A stretch of 22,157 bases of DNA. Origin: JAJYTL01 sp046705265 (GTDB lineage: Bacteria; Pseudomonadota; Alphaproteobacteria; Ferrovibrionales; Ferrovibrionaceae). How positions within the stretch are numbered: position 1 is the stretch's first letter; every line of letters begins with the position of its first letter. Location of the stretch: NCBI GenBank assembly GCA_046705265.1, contig JBJKQL010000002.1, forward strand, positions 1 through 22,157. Direction: 5' to 3'. The position numbers and the translations under genes were made by a program. This document shows, piece by piece, positions 5,219-14,146 of the stretch. The notes under the pieces were generated by a model. It was not told the origin of the DNA and did no database searches. It saw nothing but the letters and a program-made list of their open reading frames with translations.

Positions 5219-6886
5219 ATGAGTGAACTCTATAACCCCCACTACCAAGACCTTTGCATCGGACGCGTGATCGCGGTTTCGCCCTCGCGCATTATTGCGC
5301 GAATCGAAGTCGAACGGGATCCGCTCGGCTCGTCGGCGCAGCTGGCGATCGGCAACTTGGTCAAGCTCTACACCGCGACCACGACCATTTACGGTATGAT
5401 TAGCGGCTTGCGGGTGCCGCTGCCCAGCCGTACGCCCGCCGATGATTTGAAGATTGGTGAGATCGATCTTATCGGCGAGATGGTCTCTGATGAGGACGGG
5501 GAGAGCGTGCGTTTTCGGCGCGGGGTGTCGGAGTTCCCAGTGTTGGGCGATGCCATCTATCGCACCTCTCCAGAGGATCTGGCGCAGGTGTATGCGCCTC
5601 CCCACCCGGATGCCATCCGGATTGGAACGGTTCATCCCGGCAACGCCGTTCCGGCTTATGTGCTGGCCGACGATCTCTTGGGAAAGCACTTCAGTATTGT
5701 TGGCACCACCGGTTCGGGAAAATCCTGCGCGGTCGTGAGTATACTGGGATCGATTATCGCCCAAAATCCCAATGCGCATGTCATCGTACTCGATCCGCAC
5801 AGCGAGTATTCACGGGCTTTCGGGGATACGGCATCGGTGCTGAGCCCGAATAGCGGCCTTTACCTCCCCTATTGGCTCTTCGATTTCGAAGAGATTGCTG
5901 AAGTCGTGATTGGATCGCGCTCCGAGGAAGCCGAGCAAAGAAGGATCCTGAGCGAGGCGATCCGGCGCGCCAAGGAGCCGTTTTTCAGCCGTTGTGCACT
6001 GGATGGTATCGGCACTGTCGACACACCGGTGCCCTATCGCATGTCGGACGTCCTCCGTCACATCGACGCTGCGCTCGGTGAGCTTAACCGATCCGAGAGC
6101 ATCGCGGCCTACCGCGCGCTCAAGAATCGTATCGTCTCCCTCCAGAATGATCCGCGCTATGCCTTTGCTTTTGCCAGCAAGATGGTCATTCGCGATGAGA
6201 TGGTGGACATCCTACGCCAGCTATACCGGATACCGGTCGAAGGCAAGCCGATCACCATCCTGGACATCTCGGAAGTTCCCTCCGAGGTGCTGAATGTGGT
6301 GGTTTCTATGATCTCCCGCTTGATTTTTCAGTTTGCCGTGTGGAGCGATACACCGTTTCCGATCTTGATCATCTGCGAGGAGGCTCACCGCTATATGCCG
6401 CGCGATGAGCGGCTCGGATTTGAACCGGCAAAGCGGGCCCTGTCGCGCATTGCCAAGGAGGGACGCAAATATGGCGTATCATTGTGCGTGGTCAGCCAAC
6501 GCCCATCCGATCTCGCGCCCAGTCTTCTGTCCGAGTGCAACACGATGTTTGCTTTGCGCATGACAAGCCAGGGTGATCAGGACATCATTCGCAGCGCGCT
6601 GCCTGAGGGATCGACTCGATTGATGGATTTTTTGCCGTCGCTGCGCAATCGTGAGGCGATCGTGGTAGGTGAGGGCGTGACGATTCCGATGCGCATTTGT
6701 TTCAGCCCACTTGCTGAGGAGCGTTGGCCAAGGAGTGCCACCGCCTCATTCACCAAAGCCTGGACGACGGATCAGGATGGATCAGAAGTTGCTCGCATCG
6801 TCGACAGCTGGCGACGTGGCCGCCGCCAGGATCCGGCCGCTCCAGAAAATGAATTCCGAAAGGCTGAGGCTTCGACGGCAAGATGA
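5219..6886 (+). CDS. HerA-like / DUF87 ATPase
   Basis: This 555-residue P-loop ATPase belongs to the HerA/FtsK-like clade. An N-terminal beta-rich region (1-140, HAS-barrel-like) precedes the Walker A GTTGSGKS (162-169), VIVLDPHSEY (188-197), and a Walker B ILIICEEAHRY (382-392) with tandem acidic residues. A sensor-like SQRPSDL (426-432) and the basic GRKYG follow. Known HerA proteins form hexamers that translocate DNA and act with the nuclease NurA, or with SIR2 or other effectors in defence. No nuclease or effector gene is next to this one, so a housekeeping DNA-translocation role is as likely. The last ~40 residues are low in similarity. The ATG has no well-spaced ribosome site, which fits translation following the upstream kinase gene. 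Confidence 0.88.
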   Translation: MSELYNPHYQDLCIGRVIAVSPSRIIARIEVERDPLGSSAQLAIGNLVKLYTATTTIYGMISGLRVPLPSRTPADDLKIGEIDLIGEMVSDEDGESVRFRRGVSEFPVLGDAIYRTSPEDLAQVYAPPHPDAIRIGTVHPGNAVPAYVLADDLLGKHFSIVGTTGSGKSCAVVSILGSIIAQNPNAHVIVLDPHSEYSRAFGDTASVLSPNSGLYLPYWLFDFEEIAEVVIGSRSEEAEQRRILSEAIRRAKEPFFSRCALDGIGTVDTPVPYRMSDVLRHIDAALGELNRSESIAAYRALKNRIVSLQNDPRYAFAFASKMVIRDEMVDILRQLYRIPVEGKPITILDISEVPSEVLNVVVSMISRLIFQFAVWSDTPFPILIICEEAHRYMPRDERLGFEPAKRALSRIAKEGRKYGVSLCVVSQRPSDLAPSLLSECNTMFALRMTSQGDQDIIRSALPEGSTRLMDFLPSLRNREAIVVGEGVTIPMRICFSPLAEERWPRSATASFTKAWTTDQDGSEVARIVDSWRRGRRQDPAAPENEFRKAEASTAR

Positions 6887-7314
6887 GCTGAATTTTTTCA
6901 GACGGCACGTCTGGCGACAGCCGCTTGGCGGCTCCCTTATCGGGTAGCTGCCGCGATAGAGCCGATGACGCGGAGCATGCCAAATGATCAGGCACCTCTT
7001 CCAAATATCGGGAGTGTCTCATGTGTGAACGTATATGGACCCCGCGCGATTGCAACAGGCTGACTGGATCCGGTGCAACAGTCATAACTGCTAACGTATA
7101 TCCGGCTTCTTGATGCGGCGCGAGGATTTGCCGCCCCGAGCCCCGATGGATTTTCGCGCGCTTTCACCTCAACGGCCCCCAGACATTGGCTTGAGCCATG
7201 CCGGTCCACACACTAGGTTCGGGAAGCGACGGAGTGACCGTTTCACCATCTCCTGCCAGGTTTGTTGCAACTGCCAGGGAAGAGCTCCTTCCGCTCTTTG
7301 TTGTCCGCCTCGCA
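6887..7314. other. No intact gene; probable IS110 non-coding end
   Basis: No convincing coding sequence is seen. The part from about 7030 to 7314 lies beyond the last codon of the IS110-type remnant. It is likely that element's long non-coding tail, since IS110-family elements carry one and lack classical inverted repeats. The outer boundary near 7030 is a guess. Confidence 0.35.
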
Positions 7315-8057
7315 TCAAGCCGCCTGAACGGATCGCGCGGGTTCGTAGGAGAGATCCCCAGCGAGCATGGCCAGACGATACGAGCATTCTTGTTGGCGAG
7401 CGCCGCGGATCATCAAGGCACGCAAATAGCGGTCGCCGCGTTTGCTGATGCCGAACAATTGGGTTGTCCGTTACTTGAGCGCTGCTTCGGCACAAGCCCT
7501 AGCTGGGCCGCGAACTGACGGCCATTCTTGAAGCAGCTTCTGTCTCCTACGGCCGCAGCCAGAGCGGTCGCCGTTACCGGCCCGATGCCTTCAATTTTTC
7601 CAAGCCGTTGACAGAGTTTGCTGGTGCGGTACAGCTCTCGGATCCGCCGATCATAAGATGCGATACGGCGATCGAGTTCGATCAATTCGCCTTGCGCCTC
7701 GATCATCAGGATACGGACCAGCTCGTTGAGGTCATCCGCGGCGTTCCCCGTGATCCCCCTGTGCGACCAGCACCCGATGGAGCCAAAATCAGTCCAAGCG
7801 TGCTTCTTGAATGACGATGATCGGGAAGTTCTGTCCCGTCCTGGCGTACACCTTCTTCTCTTGATCTGCATAAAGCGCGCCAGCAAGCCCGCCACATCAC
7901 CGGCGCGCATCACTTGCTTCGACATTTTCTCTCTGCCACCCGGCGAGATCGAAGTTATTAGCCAAGTCGAACGGCTCAATTCCAATGACGTGAAAATCGC
8001 GCCAAGCTGGGTACGGATAGCGGCTTGTTCAGTGAAGCGAGCATCGATCACGTTCAT
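7315..8057 (-). pseudogene. Chimeric IS110-family transposase remnant
   Basis: The N-terminal part from the ATG at 8057 (FTEQAAIRTQLGAIFTSLEL, then AGDVAGLLARF) resembles one IS110 subgroup. It carries a frameshift and an in-frame TGA (EARLD-stop-FWLHRVLV near 7778). From about 7740 the sequence changes to a C-terminal half typical of another subgroup: ELIELDRRIASYDRRIREL, the helix-hairpin-helix-like GKIEGIGPVTATALAAAVGD, then GRQFAAQLGLVPKQ. A further frameshift follows before FGISKRGDRYLRALMI, and a deletion leads to ARIVW and a final MLAGDLSYEPARS ending at 7315. Most of the DEDD catalytic domain is missing, so it cannot be active. A mosaic of two elements, or one deleted member of a subgroup I do not know, would both fit. 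Confidence 0.75.
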
Positions 8058-8123
8058 CCTTGTCTCCGTAGAGTGATGGATCTTCCAACCCCACTCTGTC
8101 ACAGAGCGGGTCGCTATCCACCC

Positions 8124-8254
8124 TCATAGGATCTCGAGTTCGTCGACGCGCCCAAGGGTCGCGATAACGCTCTGCCGGGTCTTCGCCCCTTCGCGAGTGT
8201 TCTCGACGATCTGCAGATAACGGCGCGCCCCGAGGGCTTGATGCGGAAGAACAT
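8124..8254 (-). pseudogene. N-terminal fragment of an IS1634-type transposase
   Basis: ATG at 8254 begins MFFRIKPSG, the usual opening of IS1634/IS4-group transposases. After a one-base shift the match continues as RRYLQIVENTREGAKTRQSV, then IATLGRVDELE, and stops at 8124. Only about 45 codons remain, abutting the 5' end of the IS110-type remnant. Confidence 0.65.
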
Positions 8255-8691
8255 GCGAGTCTCCGATGAGACACCGCATCTATATCGTGGAGTTCCGCAT
8301 AATTCTGAAGAGAAATAAAAATACCAGGAGAAAACGTGACACCACAAATTGAAGCGGAAATGACGTCGGCGAGCGCTAACCGATTGAAATGACTCAACCT
8401 GGCTTCGGCGACCGAAGCTCACACTGTTGAAGACGAGTCATGGTGCTGCAATATAGAACTATCGCCGCAGGGACGCACACTGGCGTCGATGCTTGGCCAT
8501 TTCTATCCAATTCGCCCCCGTGTCGCGGCAAAGATGCCCTTTTTTCCAGCGGGCACTGTGATGACATGAGCAAACAGGCGGTTTCTGTACTATACTCGGC
8601 GACGGAGGAGATAGGTTGCAACCATTAATTGTTATGACCCCGGCCCGACGCGCCTGGGCCGCGATCATGCAAGAGCATCGGAGAAATGCGC
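8255..8691. other. Gene-free stretch
   Basis: I see no supported gene in this stretch. Several overlapping short frames on both strands have no recognisable motif. A weak TTGA-N6-TCAA dyad occurs at 8384-8397. Confidence 0.4.
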
Positions 8692-8979
8692 ATGAAGGGT
8701 ATTGTGGTTGGAGGGGCTGTTGCGTTCGCCATTGCTGCTCTTTTTTGCGGAACAATCGCTGCATGGTATTGGAACCGCTCAAGCCGCGTCGCACCGGCTC
8801 CGTTGGCCGTGCTTTTCGGATTTGCCGAACCGGCAAGAGTGCATCTCGTTCGGGGCCGGCCGATCGCGGGGCCGTTAGAGGCCTTCGCGGAAGCGGGCCG
8901 GCTAAATTCCATCGCCGCGCGTTGGACGGCATGCTCCGTCATGTTTGGCTGCTTCGCGATGCTCGCGAGTATGTTGTGA
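8692..8979 (+). CDS. Small membrane protein, two-helix type
   Basis: This 95-residue protein has an N-terminal transmembrane helix (residues ~3-25, ending AAWYW), a ~40-residue loop, then ESGRLN-like EAGRLNSIAARWTACSVMFG leading into a second hydrophobic helix. The same layout, helix then loop then SGRLNKIAALWTA-helix, occurs in many small uncharacterised alphaproteobacterial proteins (from memory). The ATG at 8692 is preferred because GGAG at 8680-8683 is 8 nt upstream; an ATG at 8686 is too close to it. Function is unknown. It is not obviously part of the cyo operon, which begins more than 400 bp later. Confidence 0.65.
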   Translation: MKGIVVGGAVAFAIAALFCGTIAAWYWNRSSRVAPAPLAVLFGFAEPARVHLVRGRPIAGPLEAFAEAGRLNSIAARWTACSVMFGCFAMLASML

Positions 8980-9202
8980 TCGTTTTACCTCCGGTAGCAT
9001 TCGAGGGCATCGCGCGCCACTTCCTGCGCTGATCGCAAACTCCCCTTCGCCTTTCGATGCTATCCGGAGAGTATAAGGACGCGAAGCCACAGACTGCGGC
9101 GAAATGTCCCGTTGCTCTTTGCCGTCCGCGCGCCAATTTCAGAACGGGGAGGCTGACCGCCATGAGCGGCACAGGTGGTGCCGCGATATGTTTCACGATA
9201 GG

Positions 9203-9225
9203 CGCCCTAGCTGGTTGCTAGGGCG
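9203..9225. repeat. Perfect 9-bp hairpin upstream of cyoA
   Basis: CGCCCTAGC (9203-9211) and GCTAGGGCG (9217-9225) pair perfectly around TGGTT. Outer AGGC/GCCT bases extend the stem past a small bulge. There is no T-run. It could be a terminator remnant, an mRNA leader structure or a protein site in the 424-bp gap before cyoA. Confidence 0.5.
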
Positions 9226-9241
9226 AGCCTGATCGAGTAGC

Positions 9242-9289
9242 GTGGAGTTGCGTTTTGTTTTGCGTGTTGCGTGGTATTGTGTGTTTTGC
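9242..9289 (+). other. G/T-rich tract upstream of cyoA
   Basis: Of 48 bases, all but five are G or T, an extreme strand asymmetry unlike the surrounding sequence. It may lie in the cyo promoter or untranslated leader. A loose TATTGT at 9275-9280 is the only -10-like element seen. Confidence 0.45.
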
Positions 9290-9403
9290 TTCCGATCGCG
9301 TATGCGTCGGTCGCGCGGTCAACCTCCCCCAAAGCCCAACCGATTCGGCAGATCTGCAGCGACCGCAGCCGGATTTTGACCGGTGCGTCGGCCGTCGACC
9401 GGG

Positions 9404-10306
9404 ATGGCCTCAATGATCGGGCGCGGCTCGAAATGCAGAAGCGTCAAGCGCTTTATTGCCGTGGGCGTTCTCGCCTTCCTTGGCGGCTGCGCGCAGATGC
9501 CGCTTCTCAATCCTAGCGGACCAATCGGTCAGGGTGACAAATCAGTTATCCTGATTTCGTTCGGGTTGATGCTGCTCGTTGTCATCCCCGTGTTCTTCAT
9601 GACGTTCTGGTTCGCGCGCAAATACCGCGCCTCAAATCGAAATGCGGCATACAAGCCGAAATGGTCCCGTTCGAAAAAGATCGAATTTGGCGTGTGGCTG
9701 GGGCCGATATTAGTCGTGACGGCGCTGGGCATTTTGAGCTGGCGATCGACTCATGCATTAAGTCCCTTCAAACCTTTGGCCTCGGTGCAAAAGCCGCTGC
9801 GGGTCGATGTCATCGCGATGAATTGGAAGTGGCTTTTCGTCTATCCGCAGTTGCACATCGCGACGGTAAATCAGCTCGTCTTTCCAGCGCACGTACCACT
9901 GGATTTTCGCATCACGTCGCAGACGGTGCTGTCTTCGTTCTTCATTCCGGCGTTAGGTAGCCAGATTTATGCAATGCCGGGGATGCAGACGAAGCTTCAT
10001 CTTCTGGCCGACAAAACAGGAAGCTATACCGGACGTAACTACCAGTTCAGTGGTCGCGGCTATTCCTCGATGCGGTTTCAGGTGGTCGCGACATCGATGA
10101 AGAAATTCCAACATTGGGTGGCGAAGGTGAGGGGATCGTCCCGGATGCTCGATCTCGCGGCCTTGAGGCGGCTCGAAAAGCCGAGCGAGCGGAATCCGAT
10201 CACGTATTACGCGTCAGTTCAGCCGCATCTCTTCGGTCACGTGATCGAGCAGTTCACGATGGCGCAGACGAAAAGATCACACGTTCATCCGCGACACGGA
10301 GCCTGA
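9404..10306 (+). CDS. cyoA: Cytochrome bo3 quinol oxidase subunit II
   Basis: CyoA is subunit II of the proton-pumping quinol oxidase. From the ATG at 9404, a lipoprotein signal ends at LGGC with Cys29 as the predicted lipidated residue; GTG 9383 and ATG 9413 are alternative starts. Two transmembrane helices follow (about 47-70 and 94-113). The periplasmic cupredoxin-like domain begins at VDVIAMNWKWLFVYPQ and contains SSFFIPALGSQIYAMPGMQT. The CuA ligands of cytochrome c oxidases are absent (the region reads NYQFSGRGYSSM), as expected for a quinol rather than cytochrome c oxidase. At 300 residues it is close to the E. coli protein. It is the first gene of the operon, with cyoB starting 1 nt after its stop. 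Confidence 0.95.
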   Translation: MASMIGRGSKCRSVKRFIAVGVLAFLGGCAQMPLLNPSGPIGQGDKSVILISFGLMLLVVIPVFFMTFWFARKYRASNRNAAYKPKWSRSKKIEFGVWLGPILVVTALGILSWRSTHALSPFKPLASVQKPLRVDVIAMNWKWLFVYPQLHIATVNQLVFPAHVPLDFRITSQTVLSSFFIPALGSQIYAMPGMQTKLHLLADKTGSYTGRNYQFSGRGYSSMRFQVVATSMKKFQHWVAKVRGSSRMLDLAALRRLEKPSERNPITYYASVQPHLFGHVIEQFTMAQTKRSHVHPRHGA

Positions 10307-10307
10307 G

Positions 10308-12329
10308 ATGCTTGGAAAACTGACGCTTTCTGCGATTCCTTACCATAACCCAATCATCATGGGAGCGGTCGCATTTACGCTTGCTGGCGCCTTCGTGGTG
10401 TTGAGCTTAATTACCTATTTTCGAAAATGGGGCGTTCTTTGGCGCGATTGGCTAACCTCGGTCGATCATAAGAAAATCGGAGTGATGTATATCATCCTGG
10501 CCTTGGTGATGCTGCTTCGAGGCTTCTCCGATGCCATTATGATGCGTTCGCAACAGGCGTTGGCTTTCGGCGCTTCGCATGGCTACTTGCCGCCGCACCA
10601 CTACGATCAGGTCTTCACCGCGCATGGCACGATCATGATCTTTTTCATGGCCATGCCCTTCCTGATCGGTCTGATGAATATCGCCGTGCCGCTGCAAATC
10701 GGCGCTCGCGACGTGGCATTTCCGTTCCTCAATTCGGTCAGTCTGTGGTTGACGGTGATCAGCGCCGCTCTGGTCATGGTCTCGCTTGGAGTCGGCGAGT
10801 TCTCTCAGGCTGGGTGGGTAGGATATCCACCGTTGACCGAGTTGAAATTCAGCCCCGGCGTGGGCGTGGATTACTGGATCTGGGCCATTCAGTTGAGCGG
10901 CCTTGGTACGCTGATGACCGGAATCAACTTCTTTGTCACCATTATCAAAATGCGCGCTCCCGGCATGACGCTGATGCGGATGCCGGTTTTTACCTGGACG
11001 GCGCTATGCACCAGTGCATTGATCGTTTTTGCCTTCCCAGTCCTTACCGTAACCCTGGCCCTCCTGACTCTCGATCGTTACGTCGGCACGCACTTCTTCA
11101 CGGCGAGCATGGGGGGAAACTTCATGATGTACACCAACCTGTTCTGGGCCTGGGGACATCCCGAAGTTTACATCCTGGTGCTCCCCGCGTTTGGCATTTA
11201 CTCCGAGGTCGTCGCGACGTTCTCCGGCAAGCGTCTGTTCGGGTATACATCGATGGTGTATGCCACCATCGCCATTACGCTTCTTTCATTCATGGTGTGG
11301 CTGCATCACTTTTTCGTCATGGGCGCCGACGCGAACGTCAATACGGCGTTCAGCATCGCGACGATGGCGATTGCCGTCCCGACTGGCGTGAAGATCTTCA
11401 ACTGGCTGTTCACGATGTTCCAAGGGCGGGTTCAGTTTACCTCACCGATGTATTGGACCATCGGGTTCATCGTGACTTTCACCATCGGCGGCATGTCGGG
11501 CGTGATGCTCGCCATGCCTCCGGCCGACTATCTTCTCCATAACAGCGAATTTCTCGTTGCCCACTTCCATAATATGCTGATCCCGGGATCGTTGTTCGGA
11601 TATTTCGCCGGCATGATCTACTGGTTTCCGAAGGCGTTCGGCTTCCGCTTGAACGAACGTCTTGGAAAATATGCCTTTTGGTGCTGGTTGATCGGATTCT
11701 ATCTCGCCTTCATGCCGCTCTATGTCTTGGGCTTCGAGGGCATGCCGCGACGCATGGAGCATTACGTCAATCCTGCTTGGCGGCCCTGGCTGATCGTCGC
11801 AGCTGCCGGCGCTGCCGTGGTGCTGCTTGGCATTGTTTTCCAGATCATACAGCTCGTTGTGAGCGTGTGGCAGCGTGAAAAGAACCGCGATTTGACCGGC
11901 GACCCATGGAACGGGCGTACGCTCGAGTGGGCTGTGTCCTCGCCGGCGCCTTTCTACAACTTCGCGCGGGTGCCGGTGATTAGTGATATCGATGCTTTTA
12001 TGGACATGAAAGAAAAGGGTGTCTCCTATGCACGCCCAGCCGAATATCACGACATTCATATGCCGAAAAATACCGGGCTTGGATTCATCATCGGCATGGT
12101 TGCGTTCGCATTTGGTTTTTCCATGATCTGGCATATCTGGTGGCTCGCTGCAGCGAGTGCGTTCACCATTCTTGTCTGTTTCATCACCCGGGCGTGGACT
12201 GAAAACGTGGATTACTACGTACCGGCGGAAGATGTGAAGCGGATCGAGGATCTTCGATACAAAGAGCTTGAAGGCGTGGAACCCAGATTCATCGACGAGC
12301 CGGCGCTGCAGCCCGAGGCAGCCAGTTGA
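10308..12329 (+). CDS. cyoB: Cytochrome bo3 quinol oxidase subunit I
   Basis: CyoB is the catalytic subunit, which binds heme b, the heme o3-CuB centre and quinol. It has 673 residues, about the E. coli length, and key positions fall at the same numbers. The quinol-site residues are Arg71, Asp75, His98 and Gln101, and the heme ligands are His106, His419 and His421. CuB and cross-link residues are His284, Tyr288, His333 and His334. Proton channels keep Asp135 and Glu286 (D) and Lys362 (K). All are present, so the enzyme should be functional. GGAG at 10298-10301 lies 6 nt before the ATG and overlaps the end of cyoA, indicating translational coupling. Confidence 0.98.
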   Translation: MLGKLTLSAIPYHNPIIMGAVAFTLAGAFVVLSLITYFRKWGVLWRDWLTSVDHKKIGVMYIILALVMLLRGFSDAIMMRSQQALAFGASHGYLPPHHYDQVFTAHGTIMIFFMAMPFLIGLMNIAVPLQIGARDVAFPFLNSVSLWLTVISAALVMVSLGVGEFSQAGWVGYPPLTELKFSPGVGVDYWIWAIQLSGLGTLMTGINFFVTIIKMRAPGMTLMRMPVFTWTALCTSALIVFAFPVLTVTLALLTLDRYVGTHFFTASMGGNFMMYTNLFWAWGHPEVYILVLPAFGIYSEVVATFSGKRLFGYTSMVYATIAITLLSFMVWLHHFFVMGADANVNTAFSIATMAIAVPTGVKIFNWLFTMFQGRVQFTSPMYWTIGFIVTFTIGGMSGVMLAMPPADYLLHNSEFLVAHFHNMLIPGSLFGYFAGMIYWFPKAFGFRLNERLGKYAFWCWLIGFYLAFMPLYVLGFEGMPRRMEHYVNPAWRPWLIVAAAGAAVVLLGIVFQIIQLVVSVWQREKNRDLTGDPWNGRTLEWAVSSPAPFYNFARVPVISDIDAFMDMKEKGVSYARPAEYHDIHMPKNTGLGFIIGMVAFAFGFSMIWHIWWLAAASAFTILVCFITRAWTENVDYYVPAEDVKRIEDLRYKELEGVEPRFIDEPALQPEAAS

Positions 12330-12390
12330 TACGCGTGTGCGTTATGCCGGAAGCAAGCATCGTCCTTCAACCGTGATTGGTGTCTAAGTC

Positions 12391-13008
12391 ATGAGTGCGA
12401 CCCAAGCCCTGGCCGAATTCGCTTCCGCAGCCGAAGAGCACGAGCGATCTGACGTCGTCGCCAATACGGCTTTCGGCTTCTGGATGTATCTTATGAGCGA
12501 CTGCATCCTCTTCGGTGCGCTCTTCGCGACGTTTCTCGTCATCGGGCGTAATTACGCCGGCGGACCGACGGGCAAGGATCTCTTCGACCTTCCCTACACA
12601 TTCGGTGAAACCATGTGCCTGCTGTTCAGCAGCGTGACGTCCGGTTTCGCTATCCTTGGCATGCGAAAGAGCAGCCGAGGGCAGGTCTTGGGTTGGCTTT
12701 TCGTTACCTTTCTTTTCGGCCTCGGCTTCATCTGCATGGAGGTGAATGAGTTCGTTGGCATGATCGTCGCCGGGTACGGTCCTGAAAGGAGCGGTTTTCT
12801 CTCGGCCTTCTTCACGCTGGTTGGCACGCATGGGGCGCATGTCACCGCTGGCCTGATCTGGATGGCAGTCATGATGGCCCAAGTCTTCGCGAAGGGGCTA
12901 ACGACGCGCGTTCAATCGCGCCTCATGCGTTTCAGCATGTTTTGGCACTTCCTTGATATCGTGTGGATCGGCGTCTTTTCGGTCGTCTATCTGAAAGGGG
13001 TGATCTAG
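12391..13008 (+). CDS. cyoC: Cytochrome bo3 quinol oxidase subunit III
   Basis: This 205-residue protein (E. coli CyoC is 204) has five predicted transmembrane helices of the heme-copper oxidase subunit III family. The first begins TAFGFWMYLMSDCILFGALF, and the conserved GTHGAHVTAGLIWM lies near 148-161. It carries no cofactor and is thought to stabilise subunit I. A 61-bp gap separates it from cyoB; this is the largest gap in the operon and has no obvious terminator. Its stop overlaps the GTG start of cyoD by one base (TAGTG). Confidence 0.95.
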   Translation: MSATQALAEFASAAEEHERSDVVANTAFGFWMYLMSDCILFGALFATFLVIGRNYAGGPTGKDLFDLPYTFGETMCLLFSSVTSGFAILGMRKSSRGQVLGWLFVTFLFGLGFICMEVNEFVGMIVAGYGPERSGFLSAFFTLVGTHGAHVTAGLIWMAVMMAQVFAKGLTTRVQSRLMRFSMFWHFLDIVWIGVFSVVYLKGVI

Positions 13009-13337
13009 TGTCACGCGCCTCAGAGCACGGCGCCGTGGGTGGCCACGGAACGATAGGTTCCTATCTCACGGGCTTCGTTTTTGCGGTTATCCTGACCGCG
13101 ATTCCCTTCGCCTTGGTCATCGGCAAGGTCTTGCCGCCCGCCGAGACCCTTGGCGTGGTGTTCGGTGCAGCGCTGATACAGGGTTTTGTGCACCTCTATT
13201 ATTTTCTACATATCGACGCTTCAGCCGAAGCGCGATCAAACCTTCTCGCGATCTTCTATACGGTGATCATCCTCACGATCATCGTCGGCGGCTCCGTTTG
13301 GATCATGTTCAATCTTCAAGCCCGCGTGATGATGTAG
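13008..13337 (+). CDS. cyoD: Cytochrome bo3 quinol oxidase subunit IV
   Basis: From the GTG at 13008, overlapping the cyoC stop, this encodes 109 residues, the same length as E. coli CyoD. It starts SRASEHGAVGGHGTIGSYLTG and contains three transmembrane helices, with QGFVHLYYFLHID in the second and SVWIMFNLQARVM near the end. CyoD assists CuB and oxidase assembly. No heme o synthase (cyoE) follows; a convergent SDR gene begins 26 bp later, so cyoE must lie elsewhere if the enzyme uses heme o. Confidence 0.95.
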   Translation: MSRASEHGAVGGHGTIGSYLTGFVFAVILTAIPFALVIGKVLPPAETLGVVFGAALIQGFVHLYYFLHIDASAEARSNLLAIFYTVIILTIIVGGSVWIMFNLQARVMM

Positions 13338-13363
13338 CCCGCTGCACCGATCCGCGCCGAGCT

Positions 13364-14119
13364 CTAGCCGCGGCCGATCCAAGGCATCTTCGTCGCCATG
13401 ATGGTGACGAACTGCACATTGGCATCAAGCGGGAGATTCGCCATATGCACCACCATTTCGGCGACATGGCACACGTCCATCGTGGGCTCGACGGCGATGG
13501 CGCCGTCGGCCTGAGGGACGCCTTGCTTCATACGCGCAGTCAGGTCAGTCGCCGCGTTGCCGATATCTATCTGGCTGCAGGCGATGTCGTATTTTCTCCC
13601 GTCGAGCGCTGTCGACTTGGTGAGGCCGGCGATGGCATGCTTGGTCGCAGTATAGGGCGCGGAATTCGGTCGCGGCGTATGAGCCGAGATCGATCCATTG
13701 TTAATGATTCTCCCACCGCGCGGCCGTTGGTTTTTCATCATCTTGATCGCTTGTTGCGTGCATAGAAAGGCGCCGGTCAGGTTGATGTCGACCACTGCTT
13801 GCCACTGCGTGACGTCGAGCGTCTCAAGCGGCACCGCCGGCGCGCCGATGCCGGCATTGTTGAACAACACGTCGAGGCGGCCGAAGGTCTTCTTGGCCTT
13901 GGCGAAGAGTGCCTCGACCGAGGTGGGATCGCTGACATCGGTCGGCACGACCAACACTCGCCGTGGTGCTTTGGCTTGCTTGGCCGCGGCTTCAAGCGTC
14001 TTTTCGCGCCGGCCGGCCAGCACGACCGCGTAGCCTGCCTTGACGAGCGCGAGCGCCGCCGCCTTGCCGATGCCGCTTCCCGCCCCGGTGATGATGGCAA
14101 CCCTGGTCTTTCCCTTCAT
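13364..14119 (-). CDS. SDR-family NAD(P)-dependent oxidoreductase
   Basis: This is a classical short-chain dehydrogenase of 251 residues. It has the cofactor motif TGAGSGIG (11-18), NNAG (87-90), and catalytic Ser143, Tyr156 and Lys160 (YTATK). The Arg-rich AGRREK after beta-2 suggests NADP(H) preference. The usual PG after the active site is replaced by QIDIGNAAT, seen in some homologues. The substrate cannot be told. It is convergent with cyoD and divergent from the aldo/keto reductase at 14314, an arrangement that suggests two carbonyl-reducing enzymes sharing a 194-bp control region. Confidence 0.92.
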   Translation of the reverse strand: MKGKTRVAIITGAGSGIGKAAALALVKAGYAVVLAGRREKTLEAAAKQAKAPRRVLVVPTDVSDPTSVEALFAKAKKTFGRLDVLFNNAGIGAPAVPLETLDVTQWQAVVDINLTGAFLCTQQAIKMMKNQRPRGGRIINNGSISAHTPRPNSAPYTATKHAIAGLTKSTALDGRKYDIACSQIDIGNAATDLTARMKQGVPQADGAIAVEPTMDVCHVAEMVVHMANLPLDANVQFVTIMATKMPWIGRG

Positions 14120-14146
14120 CAGTCCGCTCTCCCCCTTATCAAGTCG

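Noticed and set aside
5219..6886. HerA-based anti-phage defence system
   Set aside because: No SIR2, NurA, DUF4297 or other effector gene is adjacent; only a histidine kinase is nearby.
8384..8397. TTGA-N6-TCAA as a fifth FNR box
   Set aside because: The inner positions do not match TTGAY/RTCAA (TTGAA/CTCAA), and no gene start is close.
10745..12134. Long open frames on both strands inside cyoB
   Set aside because: They are out-of-frame shadows of a clearly functional cyoB with all catalytic residues; their sequences are His/Arg-rich with no family motif.
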